Shown here: in pieces, positions 45,519 through 53,362 of the stretch
Position numbering within the stretch: the stretch's first letter is position 1
Layout: each line of letters starts with the position of its first letter
From: Mucilaginibacter sp. Bleaf8
GTDB taxonomy: Bacteria > Bacteroidota > Bacteroidia > Sphingobacteriales > Sphingobacteriaceae
DNA length: 64,000 nucleotides
Direction of reading: 5' to 3'
Assembly: GCF_018390515.1 (NCBI RefSeq)
Contig: NZ_JAHBBK010000001.1
Location: 1,922,001 to 1,986,000 of the forward strand
Made by a program: the position numbers and the translations under genes
The notes under the pieces: model-generated
Seen by the model: the letters and a program-made list of their open reading frames with translations, nothing else
Told to the model about the DNA's origin: nothing
The model's database searches: none

Positions 45519-47534
45519 ATGAAACCTATATTCAATATACTTAAACTATACAGCCTGGCATTACTGATGCTGCTGGCCGTACAGCACAAAGCCGCCGCTC
45601 AGGATTATGACGATGGCGGACCGGTAACTTTCCAGGAGTTTTACGATGCCCTGGAACCCTACGGTGTATGGGTTGATGACCCGCAATACGGCAGCGTATG
45701 GGTACCCGATGTAGATGAAGACTTTAAACCTTACGCCACCAATGGGCATTGGGTAGTAACCGATTATGGCAATACCTGGGTATCTGACTATGATTGGGGC
45801 TGGGCGCCTTTCCATTACGGCCGCTGGCGCTTTGATGATTACTATGGATGGGAATGGATACCCGATTATGAATGGGGACCAGCCTGGGTAAACTGGCGAG
45901 AAGGTGATGGCTACTACGGCTGGGCGCCGCTTGAACCAGGTATAAGCATTAACGCCTCATTTGGCGGCGGGTATAACGCGCCCGACTTTTACTGGGTGTT
46001 TGCCCCACAAGCCTACATTACCAGTCCGCAGATCTATAATTATTATGTACCAACACCGCGGGTGGTTAACTTTATACACCGCACTACCATCATCAACAAC
46101 GTATACGTGAACAATAACCGCCGTTATTACAGTGGGCCACGCGTAGTTGATATTGAACGCTTTACCCGTAACCGGGTACCTGTTTACCGTATTAATAACA
46201 GCGGCAGACCAGGTGGTACCCGCATTTATAACAACCAGGTAAACATTTACCGTCCGGCAATTATTCGCAGCAACAATGCCCGCCCAAGCAGGATTGTAAA
46301 CGGTATGGCTTACCGTCAGGCTAATCCGGGCTTGAGGATTGGCGACCGTAACAACTTTGGCCGGTACAACCGTGACAATGCCAATCGTCTGGCCCAGATT
46401 TACCGGAACAACGATAGCAACAACGGTAATTTTGTACGGGTAAACAACGGGAACGACCGCAGCCGCGACAACAACAGATGGAATAATAATGGCAATAACC
46501 GTCCGCAGCGCGGTAACCAGCCTGTTCCAAATAACAATAGCAATTCAAATAATAACAACTGGCCGCAACGAGGCAACGCGGACAACAACCAGCCCGACCG
46601 CCCCGACAGGAATAATAATAATAATAATACCCCGGGCCGCAGGCCAGGCTGGCGTCAGCAGGATCCTGCTATCCGCATCCCCGACAACAATAACAATCCT
46701 AACAACACACAGCAGCCAACCGACGAACAACGCAGGCAACGTGCTGATCAATGGCGTCAACAACAGGAACAAAACCGTCGTCAGGAGCAAAACTGGCCGC
46801 AACGAAATGAACAACAGCCCGGCAGACAACCTCAGCAGCCGCAAAGTAATCAGCCTGTTAACGATCAATCAAGACCACAGCGACCATCCGGCATGGGTGG
46901 CTGGGCACAACGGCAACAGCCGGGCGGCCAGCAGCCAACCGATCAGCAACGCCAGCAATGGGCCGAGCAAATGCAACAGCACCGCCAGCAGATGGAGCAA
47001 CAGAGGCAACAACAACAGGTTCAGCAACAGCAACGCCAGCAAGCCGATCAGCAAAGGCAAGAGCAGCAACGTTCACAACAGCAAGAACAACAGCGGCAGC
47101 AAATGATGCAACAACGTCAGCAACAGGCCGACCAACAACGCCAACAGCAAGAGCAGCAACGCCAGCAAATGATGCAGCAGCGCCAGCAACAAATGGAACA
47201 GCAGCGGCAACAGCAAGAGCAACAGCGTGCACAACAAGACCAGCAACGTCAGCAGCAGGAGCAGCAACGCCGCCAGCAAATGCAGCAGGAACAACAGCGG
47301 CAACAGCAAGAGCAGCAAAGACAGCAACAGGACATGCAACGCCAGCAACAAGAACAACAACGCCGCCAGCAGATGGAGCAGCAAAGACAGCAACAGGATC
47401 AACAACGCCAGCAACAAATGGAACAACAGCGCCAGCAAAGAGATCAGCAACGGCAGCAGATGGAACAGCAACGCCAACAGCGCCAACAGGATCAGCAGCA
47501 ACAGCAACGTCCTCAACGCGCGCAGCGCCCATAA
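45519..47534 (+). CDS. DUF6600 protein with Asn-rich middle and very long Gln/Arg-rich tail
   Basis: This 671-residue exported protein has a signal peptide (ending KAAAQ), then a DUF6600-type region (about 35-160) of Trp/Tyr/Gly/Asp motifs such as YGVWVDDPQYGSVWVPDVD and WAPFHYGRWRFDDYYGWEW. A conserved middle (about 165-280) and an Asn-rich stretch (about 285-400) follow. The last ~280 residues are almost only Gln with Arg, Glu, Met and Asp in QQQRQQQEQ-like repeats, strongly positively charged. DUF6600 proteins are known mainly by sequence. The tail should be a long helix or a disordered polyampholyte. All CDS signals are normal; a start ATG follows an AT-rich leader. Confidence 0.85.
   Translation: MKPIFNILKLYSLALLMLLAVQHKAAAQDYDDGGPVTFQEFYDALEPYGVWVDDPQYGSVWVPDVDEDFKPYATNGHWVVTDYGNTWVSDYDWGWAPFHYGRWRFDDYYGWEWIPDYEWGPAWVNWREGDGYYGWAPLEPGISINASFGGGYNAPDFYWVFAPQAYITSPQIYNYYVPTPRVVNFIHRTTIINNVYVNNNRRYYSGPRVVDIERFTRNRVPVYRINNSGRPGGTRIYNNQVNIYRPAIIRSNNARPSRIVNGMAYRQANPGLRIGDRNNFGRYNRDNANRLAQIYRNNDSNNGNFVRVNNGNDRSRDNNRWNNNGNNRPQRGNQPVPNNNSNSNNNNWPQRGNADNNQPDRPDRNNNNNNTPGRRPGWRQQDPAIRIPDNNNNPNNTQQPTDEQRRQRADQWRQQQEQNRRQEQNWPQRNEQQPGRQPQQPQSNQPVNDQSRPQRPSGMGGWAQRQQPGGQQPTDQQRQQWAEQMQQHRQQMEQQRQQQQVQQQQRQQADQQRQEQQRSQQQEQQRQQMMQQRQQQADQQRQQQEQQRQQMMQQRQQQMEQQRQQQEQQRAQQDQQRQQQEQQRRQQMQQEQQRQQQEQQRQQQDMQRQQQEQQRRQQMEQQRQQQDQQRQQQMEQQRQQRDQQRQQMEQQRQQRQQDQQQQQRPQRAQRP
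46780..47530 (+). repeat. CAG/CAA-rich low-complexity tract coding the Gln-rich tail
   Basis: The DNA is a degenerate tandem array of CAGCAACGC- and CAACAGCAA-like units over about 750 bp. Codons for Gln alternate between CAA and CAG, so the protein repeat is stricter than the DNA repeat. Long frames are open in all other readings here only because the composition lacks stop codons. Length polymorphism between strains is expected. Confidence 0.85.
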
Positions 47535-47631
47535 ACTTATAGCGTTGCCTTTGCACAGCAACATATCATTTACAATAGCACCTTCGTATAAGGTGCTATT
47601 TTTATATAAGCACTAAAAACAATTATTTTTT

Positions 47632-48054
47632 ATGATAAAGCATATATGCACGCTGGCTTTAGCCCTATGCCTTTTTATTACAGTAAAAGCGCAAACCAAC
47701 AACAAACAAATTAATTTTATTGAAGACTCCTGGACGACGGCCCTTAAGCAAGCAGCGGCACAAAACAAATATATTTTTGTAGATGCCTATGCTACCTGGT
47801 GCGGCCCGTGCAAAATGCTTAAAGCAACCACTTTTAAAAACAACAAAGCGGCCGAGTTTTTTAACCGCAACTTTGTTAATGTAGCCATTGACATGGAAAA
47901 AGGACAAGGCCCCCAACTGGCCAGGCAATGGCGCATGCAGGCGTACCCCACTTTGCTGGTATTTGACGCTAAAGGAAACTTTGTATCAGGAACGGTAGGT
48001 TATATAGGTGCAAAAGACCTAATCAGGTTTGGCGAAGATGCTTTGCAGAAATAG
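47632..48054 (+). CDS. Periplasmic thioredoxin-like protein
   Basis: This 140-residue exported protein has a signal peptide (ending VKAQ) and a thioredoxin fold with the active-site CGPC in DAYATWCGPCKMLKA. A cis-Pro follows in MQAYPTLLVFD. It likely reduces disulfides in the periplasm or helps maturation of exported proteins, like other small secreted thioredoxins of Bacteroidota. It lies 97 bp after the DUF6600 gene on the same strand; they may share a transcript. Confidence 0.92.
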   Translation: MIKHICTLALALCLFITVKAQTNNKQINFIEDSWTTALKQAAAQNKYIFVDAYATWCGPCKMLKATTFKNNKAAEFFNRNFVNVAIDMEKGQGPQLARQWRMQAYPTLLVFDAKGNFVSGTVGYIGAKDLIRFGEDALQK

Positions 48055-48068
48055 GTAAAATAAAAAAA

Positions 48069-48100
48069 GGTCGGAAAACACTCTCGCAGTAATTCCGACC
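48069..48100 (-). terminator. Terminator, minus strand, of the small lipoprotein
   Basis: GGTCGGAA (48069-48076) and TTCCGACC (48093-48100) pair over a 16-nt loop; on the minus strand the stem is followed by TTTTTTT. It is downstream of the small lipoprotein gene at 48300-48464, at some 200 bp, and may also end the thioredoxin transcript weakly. Confidence 0.5.
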
Positions 48101-48299
48101 CTACATCTACCTATGAAAAACAGCCCTTTGAGTAGGGCAATAATATATAGACAAATGTTGTACCAATAGTTAAAAACGGCCCTACAGCTTAAAATAATTG
48201 CTTTTTAAGCCGTGCCGAAATAAACTTGTAGAAAAATTTTCTGCGATTTGTGGAAAATACGGCGAATTATTTCCACGTTTTGAAACCGGGGAAGTAAAA

Positions 48300-48464
48300 T
48301 TATTCCCTTTCAGTACGGGTACCGATAGAGGATGTATCGCGTTGGGAAGCTGCGGTATCTTTGGCTTCGGTAGGGCCGCCAAACGTGTTATGTGGATTTT
48401 CGCCACAAGCATTTAACAGCAATACAACAAGTCCGGTAATTATTATTCTTCCTGCACATTTCAT
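48300..48464 (-). CDS. Small lipoprotein, 54 residues
   Basis: Reading the minus strand from ATG at 48464 to TAA at 48302-48300 gives 54 residues. A basic start (MKCAGR) is followed by a hydrophobic segment IIITGLVVLLLNAC with a lipobox (LNAC, Cys20) and a short hydrophilic tail rich in Thr, Ser, Glu and Arg, ending DTSSIGTRTERE. This is a textbook short lipoprotein, a class abundant in Sphingobacteriaceae and often missed because of its length. It is divergent from the 103-residue gene at 48584, and a perfect 16-bp palindrome lies between them. Function unknown. Confidence 0.65.
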   Translation of the reverse strand: MKCAGRIIITGLVVLLLNACGENPHNTFGGPTEAKDTAASQRDTSSIGTRTERE

Positions 48465-48510
48465 ACAAACAAAAACAGCAGGTAGCAGCTTATTGTTTTT
48501 ACCTGTTTCG

Positions 48511-48526
48511 TACTTTAGCTAAAGTA
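48511..48526. promoter_or_regulatory. Perfect 16-bp palindrome between divergent genes
   Basis: TACTTTAGCTAAAGTA is self-complementary over its full 16 bases. It sits 47 bp upstream of the small lipoprotein start and 58 bp upstream of the 103-residue gene. It could be an operator for a dimeric regulator. Confidence 0.4.
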
Positions 48527-48583
48527 TCAAACAAATATTTTTACCAATATTAAACCATCTGCAACACACAACGTTTTAGTTTT

Positions 48584-48895
48584 ATGGACCACAATGTGTA
48601 TTTATTAGCTACCGATCCGAATGACGCTTGCCGTGATGTAATACACTCGCGTGACACTACTCTGAAAGTAAAGGTATTTTGCGTAAGCGAAGAGACCTTT
48701 ATACCCAATTCCAACGAAATTCAGCTCTATGGCTATGCGGGTAAAAAACTTTATGCGTTTGAAACTATCAACATAACTCCAGACGATGCTTTGGATGTGA
48801 TTGGCGCCATACAGTGGTATGCCGAATATATTGATTGCCCTGATATGGAAATACTACCTGAAGACCCTCGCCTTGATGAAAGCGTAGCCATGTAA
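48584..48895 (+). CDS. Hypothetical protein, 103 residues
   Basis: This acidic 103-residue protein has no signal peptide or membrane segment. It looks like a small alpha/beta protein (VYLLATDPNDACRDVIHSRDTTLKVKVFCV). I do not recognise the family. It starts behind an AT-rich stretch that may hold its promoter. The next gene on the strand begins 93 bp later and is not coupled to it. Confidence 0.65.
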   Translation: MDHNVYLLATDPNDACRDVIHSRDTTLKVKVFCVSEETFIPNSNEIQLYGYAGKKLYAFETINITPDDALDVIGAIQWYAEYIDCPDMEILPEDPRLDESVAM

Positions 48896-48944
48896 ACCGC
48901 TTTGCAGCTGCAATATACCCTGTTTAAACATTTTTTAACGCCCA

Positions 48945-48985
48945 ATTGTATGATTAAGAATAAAACAATGTCTTAATCATACAAT
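48945..48985. promoter_or_regulatory. Inverted repeat directly upstream of the coiled-coil/winged-helix gene
   Basis: TTGTATGATTAAGA (about 48945-48958) and TCTTAATCATACAA (about 48971-48984) are near-perfect inverted repeats a few bases before the ATG at 48989. Such a layout would fit an autoregulatory operator or a leader hairpin that masks the start. Confidence 0.5.
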
Positions 48986-48988
48986 GTT

Positions 48989-49489
48989 ATGGCAAACGTT
49001 ACCGAACAGGATATTATAGATCACTTAGAAGAGAAAATCAAATTCCACCAAAAGGAAGCCAAACGGCTGGAAAATTTATTGAGCGCTTTTGTGAGCGACG
49101 GCTCTACGCCGCGCGTGCGCAAAGCCAAACTGGAAGCGGTAGATGAGGCTATTGACCCACTACCGGTTAAGCAAACCAAGCCGGTAGCACGTAAAGGCAA
49201 GGCAGCCGAACAAGCGGCACCTGAAGCCCAAACGGCCAGCACATTAGAGATACCGGCCAAATACACCGATAACTTATCGCCGGAAGCAAAAATAGCTTTT
49301 GCACTTAATGAAATAGGCGGCTCGGGCTTTGTTGAGGATATAGCCAATGCTATGGCGCAGTACGAACCAAAATCGGACGCTAAAAAGATAAGCAGGCAAA
49401 TAGCGGGAACACTAACCGACTTAAAAGAGCAAGGATTAATCAAAGCCGAAAAATCAGGACGCAAGGAGCAGTATTCTCTGGTTGTTTAA
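48989..49489 (+). CDS. Hypothetical protein with N-terminal coiled coil and C-terminal winged-helix-like domain
   Basis: This 166-residue protein starts with a charged coiled coil (about 5-40, DHLEEKIKFHQKEAKRLENL), continues with a Lys/Ala/Pro linker (about 45-90) and ends in a compact domain (about 95-166). The end reads KISRQIAGTLTDLKEQGLIKAEKSGRKEQYSLVV, the pattern of a winged helix (helix, recognition helix, beta wing). That suggests DNA or nucleoid binding, but this is inference. No close family is recognised. Upstream DNA carries a copy of the start-proximal repeat TCTTAATCATACAATG/CAATTGTATGATTAAGA (48943-48985), an inverted repeat that may be an operator. Confidence 0.65.
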   Translation: MANVTEQDIIDHLEEKIKFHQKEAKRLENLLSAFVSDGSTPRVRKAKLEAVDEAIDPLPVKQTKPVARKGKAAEQAAPEAQTASTLEIPAKYTDNLSPEAKIAFALNEIGGSGFVEDIANAMAQYEPKSDAKKISRQIAGTLTDLKEQGLIKAEKSGRKEQYSLVV

Positions 49490-49536
49490 ACCAACAGATC
49501 ATTAATCTTTACTGCTAACTGGCCTTACAGCTATTG

Positions 49537-49830
49537 TTACTCGTAAATCCGGAGCTTATTTCTTAGTGCCTGTACCTCTTGCTGGGTACGTTGTAGCCGC
49601 CGCAACAGATGGGTTATAGCCTCAATACCGGCTACATTAATGTTCAGATCTTGATGCAGCCTTATCATACGCTCTAAATCAGGCAGTTGGTTCTGCGAAA
49701 TATAGTGAGTTTGGTTAACGATGGTAATTTCTACCAAACCGGCATTAGCCAGATCCTGAACAAAGGCATATTCAACCTGGTGATAGCCGCAAAATACCTG
49801 CGCTTCGGTTAAGTTTTCTGTTTGCATCAT
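49537..49830 (-). CDS. cbpM: CbpM-like chaperone modulator (MerR-like)
   Basis: This 97-residue protein follows the CbpA-type co-chaperone gene by 4 bp, as in enterobacterial cbpA-cbpM. CbpM has a MerR-like helix-turn-helix fold and binds the J domain of CbpA to inhibit it. Here the sequence VEYAFVQDLANAGLVEITIVNQTHYISQNQLPDLERMIRLHQDLNINVAGIEAITHLL in outline matches the CbpM/MerR pattern, ending in a short coiled coil (RRLQRTQQEVQALRNKL). Gene order supports the name. Confidence 0.85.
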   Translation of the reverse strand: MMQTENLTEAQVFCGYHQVEYAFVQDLANAGLVEITIVNQTHYISQNQLPDLERMIRLHQDLNINVAGIEAITHLLRRLQRTQQEVQALRNKLRIYE

Positions 49831-49834
49831 GTTA

Positions 49835-50755
49835 TCAGGAATTAGCTAATTGTTTAAATAAATCTTTTTGTTGCTCGGTTAAGTTAGTTGGCAGCTGCAC
49901 ATCAAAAGTGAGGTACAGGTCGCCAAATTCGCCATCCTTCTTATATACCGGAAAACCCTTACCCTTCAGTTTTACTTTGGTATTATTTTGTGTTTCGGGC
50001 TTCACTTTTAGCTTAACCTGGCCAGTTAAGGTATCAACAGTAATTTCGCCACCTAAAACAGCTGTGTAAAGGTCAATTTTAGTAGTTGCTATTAAATCGC
50101 TGCCATTTCGCTTAAAGCGCAGATCGTCAGCAATTAAGAAAGTAATATACAGATCGCCATTAGGGCCACCGTTTGCACCGGGTGCGCCATGACCTGAAAT
50201 TTTAATGGTTTGTCCGTTTTCAACACCGGCAGGTATGGTGATGCGAATACTTTTGCCATTAACCGTAAGCGTTTGCTTGTGGGTTGTGGCTGCTTCTTGC
50301 AGGGTAAGCTGTAACTCGGCATTGTAATCTTGCCCGCGGTAACGGGCCTGCCTGCGGCCACCTCCGCCGCCGGCACCGCCAAACATCGACTGGAAGAAAT
50401 CTGAAAAATCTCCACCCTCATTACCGAACGATTCAAAGTTAAAGCCGCCACTACCAGGCTCGCTGCCCGAATAGCCACTGTAAGTACGGCTTTGCTGTTG
50501 CTGCTGTCTGGCTTGCTCGTAGGCGTCGGCATGCTGCCAGTTTTCACCGTACTGATCGTACTTTTTACGCTTTTCGGGATCGGTAAGTACTTCATTAGCC
50601 TCATTTATCTCCTGAAACTTGCGGTTGGCTTCCGGGTCGTTTGGATTTAAGTCGGGATGATACTTACGCGCCAGTTTGCGGTAAGCATTTTTAATATCCT
50701 TTTCGGTTGCGTTTTTATCAACCTCCAATATTTTATAGTAATCAACAAAAGCCAT
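49835..50755 (-). CDS. cbpA: CbpA-type J-domain co-chaperone
   Basis: This 306-residue protein has an N-terminal J domain (1-70) with the HPD motif in [15 protein letters not shown], a Gly/Phe/Gln-rich linker (about 75-135) and two DnaJ C-terminal substrate-binding domains (about 140-300). The DnaJ zinc finger is absent, the mark of CbpA rather than DnaJ. It stimulates the ATPase of Hsp70 (DnaK) and delivers unfolded clients. It is the first gene of the pair, 4 bp before cbpM. Confidence 0.93.
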   Translation of the reverse strand: MAFVDYYKILEVDKNATEKDIKNAYRKLARKYHPDLNPNDPEANRKFQEINEANEVLTDPEKRKKYDQYGENWQHADAYEQARQQQQQSRTYSGYSGSEPGSGGFNFESFGNEGGDFSDFFQSMFGGAGGGGGRRQARYRGQDYNAELQLTLQEAATTHKQTLTVNGKSIRITIPAGVENGQTIKISGHGAPGANGGPNGDLYITFLIADDLRFKRNGSDLIATTKIDLYTAVLGGEITVDTLTGQVKLKVKPETQNNTKVKLKGKGFPVYKKDGEFGDLYLTFDVQLPTNLTEQQKDLFKQLANS

Positions 50756-50911
50756 ATGCTAATCTGCGTATATAGAGCCGTTTATTATATGATTAACATC
50801 ATTAATTACCGTATGGTTGTGAAACAGTTTGTAATTATTAAGAAATACCTTTTGTTACAAACTAATAGTTAAAGCTCTTGTTTAAAAGTTAGTTACAGAT
50901 TAAACGAACAC

Positions 50912-51364
50912 ATGGCAGAAGAAAGCGAAGAGCAGAAGCTCACCGAGATATACCGGGTAAGCCGGGCACAAATTGAACATCATGACAATGCCGTTAACCA
51001 GCGGGTGATTTGGTTATCCATCGGGCAATCATTCTTTTTTAACGTGTATGCCATGCTGGTAACAGCCAAGGCCCCCACCCCCGAACTGTTTAACAAACAA
51101 AAAATGCTGGGCATTATCTTTCCGATAGCCGCTTTGCTGGTTGCAGTTTTTAGTTTGATTGACGTGATGGCGGGCCTGTTTTACATGCGCAAGCTACGCC
51201 TCAATTATAAAAAGGCAACCGACGGCAGTTCGCACGAAGGCTACTACCCCATGCTGAACGGTAATAAGTTCGACCGCAGTTTTCAGCGGATATCACCCAT
51301 TGCCATACCCATTATATTTATCATTACATGGGCTTACTTATTGTTTATTGATCACTCGAAATAA
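50912..51364 (+). CDS. Small membrane protein of unknown function
   Basis: This 150-residue protein has two or three hydrophobic segments (about 35-50, 66-93 and 127-145) and charged termini. The first 35 residues (MAEESEEQKLTEIYRVSRAQIEHHDNAVNQRV) look helical. It resembles small membrane proteins conserved in Bacteroidota but I cannot name a family. It is convergent with the SDR gene, and a strong bidirectional terminator separates them. Confidence 0.65.
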   Translation: MAEESEEQKLTEIYRVSRAQIEHHDNAVNQRVIWLSIGQSFFFNVYAMLVTAKAPTPELFNKQKMLGIIFPIAALLVAVFSLIDVMAGLFYMRKLRLNYKKATDGSSHEGYYPMLNGNKFDRSFQRISPIAIPIIFIITWAYLLFIDHSK

Positions 51365-51366
51365 AA

Positions 51367-51403
51367 TTAAAAAGCCGTTAGTGATTTACTAACGGCTTTT
51401 TAA
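51367..51403. terminator. Bidirectional terminator with a 16-bp stem
   Basis: Bases 51367-51382 and 51388-51403 are perfect inverted repeats with a 5-nt loop and A/T tails on each side, between the convergent membrane-protein and SDR genes. Confidence 0.88.
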
Positions 51404-51421
51404 TTTATACAGCTACTGTTA

Positions 51422-52234
51422 TTAAACGCCGCTGAAGATGGAGAAACCACCATCTACCGCAACTACAGTACCTGTTACAAAGGCAGAAGCATCGCTAAGC
51501 AGCCAAATCAAGGCCCCAATCAATTCTTCGGCTTTACCAAAGCGTTTAAATGGTGTGTTTTTTACCACCAGGTTTCCGCGCTCAGTATAATTACCATCGG
51601 GCTGCGTAAGCAGGGTGCGGTTTTGCTCGGTGAGAAAAAAGCCGGGAGCAATGGCGTTCATGCGAATGGCATCGCCGTAACGGTTGGCCGCCTCGGTAGC
51701 AAACCATTTGGTATAGTTATCAATAGCAGCCTTGGCCATGCTGTAACCCAGCACTTTGGTAATAGCCTGTTGTGCCGCCATTGATGATATATTGACAATG
51801 CTTCCCTTGCCACCTTTTGCCATTACCTGTCCAAATACTTGTGTTGGTATCAGCGTTCCCCAAAGGTTTAAGTCCATCACCTGGCGCATACCATCCATAT
51901 TCATGGTAAAAATATCCTGATCGGGCTGAATAACACCACCAGGCATATTACCGCCGGCTCCATTTACCAGGCCATCAATGCGGCCGTAGGTATTTAAAAC
52001 CTTGTCGCGGGCGGCTATAAGGTCGGCTTCCTGCATTACATCAGCTATCAGGGCAATGGCTTTGCCACCATTGGCATTCACGGCATCGGCACGCTCCTGT
52101 GCTACCTTTTCATTTCGGCCCAATACACCTACTATGCTACCGGCAGCGGCAATGCCTTTTATAAATGCATCGCCCAGTATACCTGTGCCGCCCGTTACAA
52201 TAATGACTTTATCTTTTAGTGAGAAGTTTTCCAT
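51422..52234 (-). CDS. SDR-family oxidoreductase, D-mannonate/fructuronate reductase-like
   Basis: This 270-residue short-chain dehydrogenase has the NAD(P)-binding TGGTGILG at 15-22, the NGAGG motif in DGLVNGAGGNMPGG, the catalytic Ser in VNISSMAA and the YxxxK pair in LGYSMAKAA. NMDGMRQVMDLNLWGTLIP and the C-terminal VTGTVVAVDGGFSIFSGV complete it. The NGAGGNMPG block and length recall SDR-type mannonate oxidoreductases (fructuronate reductase) rather than fatty acid reductases. No uronate genes adjoin it. It lies 116 bp after egtD and is probably not part of the egt operon, although it is on the same strand. Confidence 0.8.
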   Translation of the reverse strand: MENFSLKDKVIIVTGGTGILGDAFIKGIAAAGSIVGVLGRNEKVAQERADAVNANGGKAIALIADVMQEADLIAARDKVLNTYGRIDGLVNGAGGNMPGGVIQPDQDIFTMNMDGMRQVMDLNLWGTLIPTQVFGQVMAKGGKGSIVNISSMAAQQAITKVLGYSMAKAAIDNYTKWFATEAANRYGDAIRMNAIAPGFFLTEQNRTLLTQPDGNYTERGNLVVKNTPFKRFGKAEELIGALIWLLSDASAFVTGTVVAVDGGFSIFSGV

Positions 52235-52350
52235 CTATTGGTCTGTTTCTGCAAATCAAGTAAAAGTTCGGCAGGTTTACAGAAGCGCGGGCATGCTAAT
52301 TGCAATCGATTTTACGACATCGTTTGCGTACTTTGCTCCTACCAATCCTA

Positions 52351-53343
52351 TTATTCAACCATCCATATTGCATCCAAAAACCAACCTTTACTATCCATAA
52401 AGTGATTTATTGGTGCAAAGCCAGCCTGTATGGCCATCTGGTCGGTTTGCTCAACGGTATATTTTTGTGAGATTTCCATGTAGATGTATTCATCTTTTTG
52501 GAAACTGATGGTAGTATCGCACAAATGCACTTCCTGATCGGTTAAACTGATCAGATAGCTTTTGCATGAACCGGTTTCAGGATCGTAAGTTGGGTAATGC
52601 TCAAACTGGCCCAGGTCAAAGTTAGCTTCCAACTCACGATTGATGCGTGTAAGCAGATTCAGATTAAAATCCCGTGTAAAACCCTGTGCATCATTATAGG
52701 CAGCCAATATGGCTTTCGGGTTCTTTTTCAAATCAACACCTATCAATACACTATCACCGGCCGACAAATGCTGGCGAAGCTCCTGGCAAAAATCTTCGGC
52801 ATCGGCAACCGGCATGTTACCAATATTGGAACCTAAAAACATCACCACTTTGCGCCTGCGGGATAACTTTTCGGCCTGCTTCAGCATATCAAAATATTCG
52901 CCCGTTAGGCCGGTCAATTTTAGTCCGGGTAAAGCATCAGGCAATGTATCGTTTAAGTATCCAATCACATGGCCCGATATATCAATAGGCACATAAGTAA
53001 ATGCAGCCTGTTTTTGCAGCAAACAACGCAACAGGTGAGTTGATTTCATGGCATCGCCTGCGCCCAGTTCAATCAGGTCAAACGGTGAGCCATCGGCAAT
53101 TATAGCCTCGGCAAGGGATGTGGTTTGCTGGGTGAATATTTCCAGCTCGCAATTGGTTGGATAATATTCGGGGCTGCCCATTATTTTCTGAAACAGTTCA
53201 TCACCTGCTGCGTCATAAAAATATTTAGCTTGCAGGTATTTGGGCGTAGCTGTTAAGCCAGCTATCACATCATCACAAAACTGCTGGGTATAATCGGGTT
53301 CCATAATAGCCGTTTCGGTTGGGGTGTTGTCGGTATTTTTCAT
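52351..53343 (-). CDS. egtD: L-histidine N(alpha)-methyltransferase (EgtD)
   Basis: This 330-residue enzyme methylates histidine three times with SAM to make hercynine, the first step of ergothioneine synthesis. The SAM site reads FDLIELGAGDAMKSTHLL, the family variant of the glycine loop. YYPTNCELEIF, FTYVPIDISGHVI, MFLGSNIGNMPVADA and IGVDLKKNPKAILAAYND blocks follow in the standard order, as does the C-terminal substrate-side segment YIYMEISQKYT. Length is normal for the family (about 320). It is the last gene of the operon, 19 bp after egtB. Confidence 0.95.
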   Translation of the reverse strand: MKNTDNTPTETAIMEPDYTQQFCDDVIAGLTATPKYLQAKYFYDAAGDELFQKIMGSPEYYPTNCELEIFTQQTTSLAEAIIADGSPFDLIELGAGDAMKSTHLLRCLLQKQAAFTYVPIDISGHVIGYLNDTLPDALPGLKLTGLTGEYFDMLKQAEKLSRRRKVVMFLGSNIGNMPVADAEDFCQELRQHLSAGDSVLIGVDLKKNPKAILAAYNDAQGFTRDFNLNLLTRINRELEANFDLGQFEHYPTYDPETGSCKSYLISLTDQEVHLCDTTISFQKDEYIYMEISQKYTVEQTDQMAIQAGFAPINHFMDSKGWFLDAIWMVE

Positions 53344-53362
53344 AAGTAGCGGAAATCAATAT

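Noticed and set aside
46489..47564. Several long frames on both strands across the Gln-rich region
   Set aside because: They exist because the CAG/CAA/CGC composition lacks stop codons in all frames. Their products are runs of Leu, Ala or Asn/Ser with no domain, and one frame clearly continues the exported DUF6600 protein.
48182..48416. Overlapping frames of 72-76 residues on both strands
   Set aside because: They have no signal or domain and conflict with the lipoprotein frame at 48300-48464, which has a complete lipobox leader.
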